NCBI GenBank assembly: GCA_016722635.1
Contig: JADKIX010000006.1
Span: 1-8,043 of the forward strand
Source: Rhodospirillaceae bacterium
GTDB taxonomy: Bacteria > Pseudomonadota > Alphaproteobacteria > JAEUKQ01
Direction of reading: 5' to 3'
DNA: 8,043 nucleotides
Part shown: positions 1 through 7,700 of the stretch, one piece after another
How the letters are laid out: the number at the start of each line of letters is the position of its first letter
How positions within the stretch are numbered: the first letter of the stretch is position 1
Made by a program: the position numbers and the translations under genes
Notes under the pieces: model-generated
Database searches by the model: none
What the model was told of the DNA's origin: nothing
The model's input: the letters and a program-made list of their open reading frames with translations, nothing else

Positions 1-975
1 ATGACAAGCTCTGAACGATAACCTCTTTTCCCATCATCACCGCGAAATGCCATCATGATCAAGTTTGGCTCATCAAAAAAATCCATATAATAAAAGCACC
101 TTCTGCAAGGGTTGAGAAGATGACGAATAAACTCTCTGTCACTACGAGAGTCCAGTGAGTCATACAGCAAATCGGTCAGAAAGCTCGCCTTGCTATTGCG
201 TAATATAAAGTATGGCGCAAGAGAAGAAACAGGTCCCATGTTAGTTTCGTTCGGTGCAAATCGTGGCCCCTCAAAAAACCGTAGCATCATTGTTGGACTA
301 TGAGCAGAGGTTTGCGATCCGACAACAAAGCACAAGTCTGAAAAAGATTTTTTAAAAGAAAAATGACGCACGCCCTTGGGAACGTACGTAGAAAATGCAC
401 ATTGCTTGTCAATCAAATCTTTGAGATCATTCCTGGTAAAACTACCGTGCTGTTGTATGTGGCTTGCCGCTTGAAGATCCCATACAAAAACATGCCCACT
501 TTGATAAGCCAACCCAATAGTGCGACTATCAGAAGAAAAATCGACACTTGGTAAGCCCAAAAATCACTCTTAAAAAGTATACAATTTCATACGCCTTGGT
601 CTTATCATTATACTGACAAAGCACCGTAGAGACGTCATCATCAAAAGAACCGAAAAGACAGACTAAATAGCGTCCATCTGGAGAGAATTTAAGTTTCTCA
701 GCACGACAATTCCTGGACGGCATCGTTATTTCATACGGACATCGAGTTCCCGTTTCTGCGTCAAAAAAGAGCACTTGACCAGTATCAGTTCCCATGGCAA
801 AAATCGTATTATTATCTGGCGAGGCTGAAAGCGCAGCACACCAGATAGCCTCATCTTCATCGCCCTGCAGATTAAGCTTCACCCACGACATTTCAACCGA
901 AAACGAATGCAACGATGTATGTAATGCAAAACCGGTCAACATCAACATACACACGATTATTTTTTGTATCGACAT
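1..975 (-). CDS. Gene C: exported WD40-type beta-propeller protein, 3'-partial, one frameshift
   Basis: The start ATG at 973-975 has a weak GAGAG site (986-990) 10 bases upstream. The N-terminus has a Lys at residue 5 and a hydrophobic core (IIVCMLMLTGFAL), then a polar Ser/His region, which reads as a Sec signal peptide; there is no lipobox. Blades follow: LSASPDNNTIFAMGTDTGQV then LFFD; LKFSPDGRYLVCLFG; and, after the frame change, VDFSSDSRTIGLAYQSGHVF then VWDL, a clear WD40 strand pattern ending in WD. The frame changes near 556-563 (TTTTTGGG on the coding strand, one base too many). Reading then stays open to position 1 and beyond. WD40 folds are scaffolds for protein contacts; the partner is unknown. 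It lies 21 bases after gene B and is probably co-transcribed. The mature part is rich in cysteine. Confidence 0.86.
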
Positions 976-985
976 GTTGTTTTTT

Positions 986-990
986 CTCTC
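986..990 (-). promoter_or_regulatory. Weak Shine-Dalgarno site of gene C
   Basis: GAGAG on the coding strand lies 10 bases before the ATG at 973-975, within the 21-base gap after gene B. No promoter or terminator is visible in the gap, so read-through from gene B is likely. Confidence 0.45.
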
Positions 991-996
991 GTTTTT

Positions 997-1619
997 TTAT
1001 TCGTTAACGCGCACTCCCCAATCGCCGGGCACATACCACGCACCAGAGGCACTATCACGCACGATAGTACCGACGTTATAATTTTTATCAAGATCAACAT
1101 TAAGCGCTGCGGTAATTGAATTATCATTTGAAACGCTGTCTTGCGTTGTTGTGGTTGAAATTGAGGTAACGCGCACAAAATCATTTGAAGTCTGATCTTT
1201 TGGATTGGTGTTAAAAAGAAGCGCACCATCAGTTGCAAAACTACTACGATACTGATCATATTGCACCAGCGGGCCTGCAACTTGTTGAGTCGCATCAGCA
1301 CCGCGTTTGTCGATAATCTGAATGTTAATAGTCCCTACAGAATCTTCGATTACCGCAAAACGATACACCTGCGTAACAATATCTCGCGACGGCACAATAT
1401 CATTTGCTTCGTTTTCAGCAACTTCAAGGGGATCTAAAACACGCTGTCCACGCATAAGCGCGTACAGATTTCCCGGCAGCTGCGGCACACCGTTGCGATT
1501 ACCCGACAAATAATCAAGTTGCAACGTTTCATTACCACCACCAGAAACAGCACGCAACTCGGTAAGCGACCCGCCAAGAGTATTTACCGACCCTAAAGGC
1601 CCTGCGGCGTTGCAACAAA
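997..1619 (-). CDS. Gene B segment 9, C-terminal part
   Basis: It is uninterrupted from CNAAGPLGSVNTLGGSLTEL to the stop TAA at 997-999. It contains LPGNLYALMRGQRVLDPL, a Gln/Thr/Ser-rich middle (SISTTTTQDSVSND) and the tail SGAWYVPGDWGVRVNE. The similarity to gene A is strongest at the GNLY element and in the last 16 residues. Confidence 0.86.
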
Positions 1620-4212
1620 ACAACATCATTGTTATTACTATCACGCGCTACCACCAAGTCGTTGCCGCTTTCAACAGCAAGACTTCCATTGGCAGCACCA
1701 TTAAGCGCGCGACGATACAATTTTTATTAGTAAGCACATACAGCGCACCGTTGCGCACCCTGCGAGCGCCAGTAGCGTCAACATAAATCTGGTCAGGCAA
1801 GGCTCTATTTTTATCACGGGTCTTTGATATCGGTCAGATTACTGTTTGACCACGTAATTTCAGAAACATCCAGCAATCCTTTCTTTTCATTTGCAGCATC
1901 GGTGGCCGTTCCTTTTACCACACCACCAAAACCACCCACAAACATAAGCGACTGGCCAGTCGCAGGATTACCGTTTGGTTGTGTTGTATCAGTACTCAAC
2001 CGATTAAATTGCTGCGTTATGGCAACACAACGCAAGGGCGCAATCGCCGTCAGCAAAGGATCAGTTTCCACATAAATCGTACCAGCAAAGTTAGCTGTTG
2101 GTACAAACTCCCAGCCAAAACCGCACCTGTTCAATAAGTGCAAGTTGACGCGAACCCACCGCCACCATCATTGAAAAACGACCACGATAAAAACTTGGTG
2201 TGTTTTCATCAAAATTTAAAACTTGATGCACGCCGCCCGTATTTGCAGAAAACAATGCACTCAATTGCGTACTCAATAAACCATCTTGTGTGCCGCCATG
2301 AAGCGAAGCATCACCCAGGCCCCACGTGGTAATTTGACCAGCATTGGGAATCATTTGCTTGAGTGGATCAGCGTCGTTTTGTGTGCCCAAAAAATAAAAA
2401 TTTCCGGTTGTTGTATCAAGCCCCGCGCCATATGCTTTTTTTGCACCGAACCATAACGCGCCCTGCTGGCGTCCAATCAACAATAAAACCTTGTTCATTT
2501 AAAATAGCCGTTGATTTGAATATGCCGACGTTACCATTATCAAAACCGGCTAGCGCCATAAACACCGAATCACCCTGCACAAAAATATCTTGGATATCAG
2601 CACCGGATAAAGGATCGCTACCACCAACCGCAACAGCAGAATGCGATTTGAGCGGCATTTCACTGATGCTTGTCGGTACATTGTACGGATAAGCAGTTAC
2701 GCCCTGCGTCGTCACTTTGCAACGGAACCTTTAGAGGCTGGCTCTTCATTTACCATCTCACCAATCAATGGAATAGCATACACACGATCTTCAAGCCCCC
2801 CACCAAACAACACCCCACCAACCGCAACAGGCGATTGACTGGTAACGCCATTAAAAATTAGGTACGGCCTACCAGTACTTGTTTGCATAGTTTTAAGAAT
2901 CGGCGCAGAAAGCGTAATGTCAGCATCGCCACTATTTTGTGCTGTACGCACACCACGACTTGATTTACGATTGGCTGTACCATCAAAATAAAATCAAACG
3001 GCACTTCAATCGTATTAACCCTTTCGCTTGCTATCGCAGCATTAGAAGCCGATTGTACCGCAATAATTTGGTTCATTACCTCAACATTTACCGCATCGCG
3101 GACAGACGCAGCACTGCCACCACCATTTGCTGCTTTTTGAGCTGCCACTAGCACCGCCGTTAACGAAGTATACGTTTGTAAAAATTTATTAGCCTTCAAC
3201 GTTGCGTACGTCACTGGCACGCCATCCATATTTAGTAGCGGCCCACCATCAACATTGTTTACTAGAAATGCGCCAAAAGGAACCGGCGTTACGGCATTTA
3301 CTACGCTTGCAGCGTTGGCACCTGATTGCCCCGCAACAGCACTTTGCCTTATCCATCTGCTCCATAACATTATACACCGCCACATCATAATCATGGCCAA
3401 TGTTTTGATCGTCATAAAAATGAGCTTTGTTGGGTTGTAAATAAATGGACTCAGCAAAAACGTATTGCCTTTGCCAATATTGGCGGTCGTATCAACAAAG
3501 CCCATGATAATATCCATAACGTGCATTGAGTTGCTGAAACGATGAAACGGTTGCCGCCTCCTGCTTTTCTGAAACTTCTTTGAGTATGGCAACGCCACGA
3601 TTAACACCAGCAGCAGCACCAAAGCTACTTGCTGTTGAATCTGGCACGGCAACAAAAACAAAATCATTGCCGCCAGCAACATTTGCCAATGCCGTTGTCA
3701 CATCTTGATTTGCCGCATCTTTGATAAGCGCATTCTCTTTCGTACTCAACATTTTAGTACCAGCAGCCACATCAGTAACAACAAAAAAATTGGTTACTGG
3801 TTGGTGACGCATTTGTAGCTGGTGTTTCGGGCACCACAATGGGATACGAATTTTTATACAAGCCAAGATGCTTAACTTTTTTTGTTAGCAACTGATTATC
3901 TTGATTCGCTACACCATTTAACGTCACTTTGGCAGGCGTCAATGATTGAACTACCGCAACTTGCTCGGTTTCATTATTATTTTCTAATACTAACCGCGCA
4001 AGCGTAAAATTCGTTTCATTGGGCATTATGGCAGGATTGGTGGTCGTTAACTCGGTAGCAGAACCAAGAAAAAGCATCGGCTGGTCATCAACTACCGCAT
4101 AAGCCGTTTTATCAAAATAAACGCTTGGAACGTTTGAAACAACTGGCACACTTTTTATAATCGCACCAACAAAGGGGTAAATGCCAAGAACTACTAAAAA
4201 TATCTTTTTCAT
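997..4212 (-). CDS. Gene B: exported large propeller-like protein, paralogue of gene A, frameshifted
   Basis: This is about 1,070 codons once bridged, of unknown family. The start ATG at 4210-4212 is preferred because AAGGA (4221-4225) lies 8 bases upstream; the in-frame ATG at 4219-4221 has that site right against it. The N-terminus MKKIFLVVLGIYPFVGA is a typical signal peptide (two Lys, then a hydrophobic core), so the protein is probably exported. Landmarks shared with gene A are GVNRGVAILK (about residue 203), TSTGRPYLIFNG (about 442), YAIPLIGE (about 480), WTPAGRVM (about 580), FVGGFGGV (about 760) and the tail GAWYVPGDWGVRVNE. The alanine-rich stretch lies near residues 290-400. The frame changes at about 3786, 3515, 3418, 3350, 2987, 2716, 2439, 2118, 1819, 1723 and 1619, mostly in homopolymers. 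No nonsense codon remains after bridging. It is a sequencing-error casualty or, less likely, a decaying gene. Confidence 0.87.
1620..1818 (-). CDS. Gene B segment 8, two short pieces
   Basis: The first piece, between 1725 and 1818, is too short to stand out alone: DKNRALPDQIYVDATG then RVRNGALYVLTNK. A missing A in the run at 1721-1725 joins it to KLYRRALNGAANGSLAVES and GNDLVVARDSNNNDVV. ALYVLTNKKLYRRALN aligns with NFYTFLTRDTLYRLDMN of gene A, which supports the joint. The next joint is the run 1617-1620. Confidence 0.75.
1819..2118 (-). CDS. Gene B segment 7, FVGGFGGV blade
   Basis: It reads EFVPTANFAGTIYVETDPLL, RCVAITQQFNRLSTDTTQPN, GQSLMFVGGFGGVVKGTA and SEITWSNSNLTDIKD. FVGGFGGV corresponds to FVGGEFGV in gene A. 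The stop comes from one extra base in a CCC run (plus 1818-1820); bridged, the text continues RDKNRALPDQIYVDATGARR. Confidence 0.8.
2119..2438 (-). CDS. Gene B segment 6
   Basis: It reads AYGAGLDTTTGNFYFLGTQN, NAGQITTWGLGDASLHGGTQ, DGLLSTQLSALFSANTGGVH, FDENTPSFYRGRFSMMVAVG and SRQLALIEQ. It aligns along its length with gene A (ETSNFWFV, VRVTEWGKGDN, SSVLDTVFANAGGLF, FGMMVATG, RVALIES). One extra base near 2118 breaks the frame; EQVRFGWEFVPTANFAG follows when it is bridged. Confidence 0.83.
2439..2715 (-). CDS. Gene B segment 5, NEQG..WTPAGRVM
   Basis: It reads TTQGVTAYPYNVPTSISEMP, HSAVAVGGSDPLSGADIQDI, FVQGDSVFMALAGFDNGNVG, FKSTAILNEQGFIVDWTP and AGRVM. The last part matches gene A KALFNEKGAIRAWTPWQRVM. 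At the seven-base run (plus 2436-2442, T), removing one base gives RVMVRCKKAYGAGLD, which aligns without gaps to RVMGRPEKVYGFDFD in gene A. This is strong evidence that the joint is an indel. Confidence 0.85.
2621..2830 (-). repeat. Pair of 16-base direct repeats in gene B (2621-2636 and 2815-2830)
   Basis: CCACCAACCGCAACAG on the plus strand occurs twice, 194 bases apart. Each copy encodes VAVGG in a similar setting (SPVAVGG and SAVAVGG), as in repeated propeller strands. The spacing is one base short of a multiple of three, which fits the missing base inferred between them at 2715-2717. Confidence 0.6.
2716..2987 (-). CDS. Gene B segment 4, TSTGRPYLIFNG
   Basis: After the joint it reads FDGTANRKSSRGVRTAQNSG, SAPILKTMQTSTGRPYLIFN, PVAVGGVLFGGGLEDRVYAI and PLIGEMVNEEPASKGSVAK. 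TSTG(R/K)xYLI and YA(I/M)PL match gene A, where 6867-6899 and the text around it differ. The stop comes from one missing A in the short run 2715-2717; with it, KVTTQGVTAYPYNVPT follows. Confidence 0.8.
2988..3514 (-). CDS. Gene B segment 3, alanine-rich helical region
   Basis: It reads GFVDTTANIGKGNTFLLSPF, then a piece in another frame between about 3350 and 3420 (YDDQNIGHDYDVAVYNVMEQ), then an Ala/Val/Asn-rich stretch (SGANAASVVNAVTPVPFGAF, TSLTAVLVAAQKAANGGG, MNQIIAVQSASNAAIASE). The Met/Trp-rich text that the single frame gives between 3350 and 3420 looks unnatural; a missing T at 3416-3420 and an extra A near 3350 restore ordinary text. It leaves the frame in the TTTT run at 2985-2988 (coding strand). 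Confidence 0.78.
3007..3345 (-). other. Alanine-rich region in gene B
   Basis: About 113 residues are rich in Ala, Val, Asn and Gly (SGANAASVV, TAVLVAAQKAANGGGSAASV, ASNAAIASERV). It sits between GVNRG and TSTGR, where gene A has strand-like text and an Asn/Thr linker, so it occupies a different place from the helical block of gene A. It may be helical; this is inference from composition. Confidence 0.5.
3515..3783 (-). CDS. Gene B segment 2, GVNRGVAILK
   Basis: It reads VVTDVAAGTKMLSTKENALI, then DFVFVAVPDSTASSFGAAAG and GVNRGVAILKEVSEKQEAAT. The GVNRGVA(I/V)LK decapeptide is the strongest N-terminal match with gene A. The frame is lost around 3505-3525, where one extra base would let SFQQLNAR join DIIMGFVDTTANIGKGNTF in segment 3. 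Confidence 0.82.
3784..4212 (-). CDS. Gene B segment 1, signal peptide and N-terminal strands
   Basis: It encodes the signal peptide (MKKIFLVVLGIYPFVGAIIK) and then strand-like text: SVYFDKTAYAVVDDQPMLFL, FTLARLVLENNNETEQVAVV and KVTLNGVANQDNQLLTKKVK. It ends in PETPATNASPTSNQFF. The frame closes at a run of seven T on the coding strand (plus 3783-3789). Removing one T gives NQFFVVTDVAAGTKML, which is the start of segment 2. Confidence 0.85.
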
Positions 4213-4220
4213 TATGCTCA

Positions 4221-4225
4221 TCCTT
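4221..4225 (-). promoter_or_regulatory. Shine-Dalgarno site of gene B, overlapping the stop codon of gene A
   Basis: The coding strand reads GAATAAGGATGAGCATAATGAAA. AAGGA lies 8 bases before ATG 4210-4212 and shares two bases with the gene A stop TAA (4224-4226). This favours that start over the ATG at 4219-4221 and suggests translational coupling of B to A. Confidence 0.65.
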
Positions 4226-4797
4226 ATTCATTCACGCGCACACCAAACTCGCCTGGCACATACACCGCACCCGAAGCCGTATCTTGTACCAACCGCGCTT
4301 GCTGCAATGGCAAGCTTAAGCTGAGATCAAAGTCAATTTCTTCAAATTTATGAGTGATTGGATTTTTTATGAAAGAGCTTGATGCTGGTCGTACGGGTAC
4401 TGCATTCACAAAATTATCACCGCCAAAATGTTTGGTTCGCGCATAATAATCGAGCAGCCCCATAAACTCTGCGTCGCTGATTGGTTCATCAAATGAGCCG
4501 ACTTTAAAGAAATAATCGGTCGGCGTATTGTTCGCATCAACGTACGGTTCTGCAATTGACGTGATATCGCCAGCACTCACATTAAAACGATACCGCGCTA
4601 AAAACTCTTGATTTTGATCAAGTGCAAAAGTATACAAATTTCCTTCTGCGGTAAAAACAGCTACTTTTTTTGACTGATCTGGTTGATTAACATCTTGCAC
4701 TAAACGATTGCCACGCGATGATGAATAAAACTCAAACATGAGTGTTGGCCCAAGGTCTTTTTTCTGCTGCCAAAAAATATTCGTAACATCAGCCTGT
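4224..4797 (-). CDS. Gene A segment 6, C-terminal part
   Basis: It reads from VTNIFWQQKKDLGPTLMFEF to the stop TAA at 4224-4226 without interruption. GNLYTFALDQNQEF matches GNLYALMRGQRVLDP of gene B, and SGAVYVPGEFGVRVNE is the shared C-terminus. The internal ATG at 4737-4739 looks like a start in isolation, but the coding text continues upstream of it, so it is not a separate gene. Confidence 0.85.
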
Positions 4798-7700
4798 TTT
4801 GGATATGTTTTTGATAATCATCGGTCAATGTAGCCGAATCGTTTACATTATAACCTGGTTGTTGCAAGCAACAACGTTGGCGGTAGCTGTAAGATCAACA
4901 GGGCTCATTGATGAACCTTGCACGTCTCGCTGCAAAACCATAACATCAAAAAATTCATCCAGTTCAGGATCAAAAATATTTGCTAGTCCATCGATCGATT
5001 TGGCAACGCTTGCAACTTCAACCAGATACTTATCTTTAATATTCGCCTGCGTCCTTGTTGCTGTATCTTGTTCGGAAATGCTGTTTCCGCTACCTTTTCT
5101 AACTGATTCATATCGAGACGGTATAACGTATCACGCGTTAAAATGTATAAAAATTATGTTGATCAGAAATAATGCGCCGCACATCTTTAAAAATATTTTC
5201 TGTCGTTCCATCGTCCGCCAACTTCATTAAACGTAGAAACCGCCAGTTTTTGCCACGTGGAAAGCTCGCACTAGCAGCACTACTCGAAAACTTATTCAAG
5301 CCCTTATTAATACGTGTGTCCCAGCCTTTACCATTAAACCCTTGTACAAAAACAGCAACACCAAACTCCCCACCCACAAATAACCGACCACTGTTTGGCG
5401 ACGCATCATCAAGCGGCATGCGTGCAATTTCAGCACACGTTATGGCGCCAAGCTGCCCAAGAGCCAACCCTGCACCATCAGCATCATTGGCACTAAAATT
5501 CGTACTGAAACATCGCTGGTTGAGCTACTAATAAAAAGGACCAGTTGGCGCAAAAACGTTATTAGCAAAAATACCACTTTCGATTAACGCAACGCGGCCT
5601 TGACCAGTCGCCACCATCATACCAAACTGTTCATAGCGTTGGCTTTGGTTTGGCGCCACAGCTTGTAGATTACGCTCTTTAAACCCGTAAGTATCTGGTG
5701 AAAAATCAAACAAACCAAAGAGCCCACCGGCATTGGCAAACACGGTATCAAGAACCGAAGACAGCGGCGCATTCATTGTTTGCGTATCGCTATGCAACAC
5801 ATTGTCACCCTTGCCCCACTCAGTCACACGCACCGTATTTATTTTTTGACTCGAATCTTCTGTTACAAACCAAAAGTTACTGGTCTCATCATCAAAATCA
5901 AAACCATACACTTTTTCTGGGCGCCCCATAACGCGCTGCCACGGGGTCCAAGCACGAATAGCGCCTTTTTCATTAAACAATGCTTTACTTGCAAAAATAC
6001 CGGCTTCACCCACATGCTCAGCATCACGCTCACCCGCTACTGAAACATAATCGCTATCACCATGAACCTGCATATCAGTAATTGTTAAAGTCGTATCAAA
6101 TGAAAGTAATTGTGGGTCGGCTCCAACAATCGTTTGTACCTGAGAACTGACAGGCATATTGTGTACCAACTGCAAGAAATCATCTCTAAACGTACTCTCA
6201 TACACTTGATGCAAAGCCCAGCCAGCACCAGCTTGAATTGCCGCAGCTGCACCAGTTTCTTTATTATTAGCCACCATACCACGAACAGCTTTTTTAGCCG
6301 CTTTTTGAAGATCGCTTTTAACCGAAACTTCAGAAATTCTATTTTGAAGAATAGCCGTGGCAATACCAGATGGACTCCCTAAAAATGCTTGCGCCGCAGC
6401 AACGGTAACAGGATTTTGTGTTCCAGATATTTTTACGCGTGCTTCAACAGCAAGAGCAGCTGTCCTACGATCACTATATTTATAAATTTCTTCCAAAATT
6501 GTTGATGCAAGTGCGTTAGCAGTCAATGGTGGATTTTGGTTAACGATATCCTTTACCGCCATTTTTGCTGTTGCTGTTAAAGGATTTGCCAAGCCATCAA
6601 CTTCTTTGATCGCATCTTGAATATTCGTACGAACAGGCTTCAAAAATGGCGCAAAATCAAGAACACTCGCAGCACCATTTGAATCAAAAACCAACAAATC
6701 CGGCATCATTGCCTTCATCGACCAATGGCATAGCATAAATCTGCGTATTTACATTGCGCGGATTATTGGTACGCGAACCAACGCCACCATTCACAATCAA
6801 ATAACTTTTGCCAGTACTGGTATGCATCGTTCGCACGGCTCGTGCACTAGCAAAAAGATCGACGGGTGTGGTTGTGTTGTTATTGTTAGTATTATTTTCA
6901 TAAAAACCAAGAATGTATTTATTGTAATTTCCTGCATCTTTTTCTACAAAGCTCGCTGCATCTGGATTACGTACATCAGCAAAAAGATATGAGCTTGGAT
7001 TTTTAAGAACGGGATAAAGCGTAATTTTTTGGTTAGCATCAACTTTACCAACCAACACTGAACACACACCCCCAGATTTATTAGTTACGGCACCAACATT
7101 GTGCCCACGCGTCACATCAGACAAACCAATAAATAAGCGTTGCAGCGGCTCATCCCAGACCATATCAACGTCAGACCCAATGATTGCACGCGTGATGGGT
7201 TCTGGATCTCCCGGCGCATAAAACGCAATTGTTTCTGCAGGATTTGTACGATATAACCCGTCGCTTTCCGCATCAACACGTAACTTATGCGCTTTATTAT
7301 TCGCAGGAATCCCATCATCACTTACCACCGTCAATGCATCAACCGCGTTACCAGCATTACCACGCGAACGCTTGAGCACCGCAACTCCACGATTAACGCC
7401 ATCAATCACGTCAACTTCAGTTGCACCATCGTAAACAAGTTGCGGAACTGGCATAGCAACACTCGTATCGGTAACAGTATCAGACGCCCAGTTTTTTAAT
7501 GAGCCACTTGGTGCCAAAATTATCATCTCAGTCGCTTGGTCTTTAAACGTTACCGGCACAATAGACCCATCGAAACAGCAGCAAAATTAATGCTTGATCA
7601 AAATCTTCGGGCTGCGATGCCGTCATGGAAACAATTTGTTGATTAATTGAAACCCCAGCAGCATCTCTAATAAAATCTTTATCAGAACCATCTGAAGCAC

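Noticed and set aside
363..554. Plus-strand frame of 63 residues
   Set aside because: It is antisense to the WD40 blade VDFSSDSR...VWDL of gene C and has no support of its own.
957..1301. Minus-strand frame overlapping the end of gene B and the start of gene C
   Set aside because: It is a Leu/Met/Gln-rich shadow of the real C-terminal segment of gene B, which carries the GVRVNE tail.
997..4221. Programmed ribosomal frameshifting as the cause of the broken frames
   Set aside because: There are far too many sites, with both directions needed, and no consistent slippery heptamer with a downstream structure. Programmed shifts usually occur once per gene.
4799..5531. Plus-strand open frames at 4799-5230 and 5172-5531
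   Set aside because: They overlap minus-strand text that matches gene B (TLYRLDMN, FVGGEFGV). The plus-strand proteins are Ser/Thr/Pro-rich, without motif or ribosome site.
6085..6382. Open frames on both strands (6085-6363 minus, 6110-6382 plus) over the helical block
   Set aside because: They lie entirely within the long segment of gene A, in other frames. The basic, Phe/Leu-rich text is typical of antisense or shadow reading.
6867..6899. Asn/Thr codon run as a phase-variable microsatellite
   Set aside because: The run is mixed AAT/AAC/ACA-type codons rather than a pure repeat, so slippage switching is unlikely. It reads as a linker.
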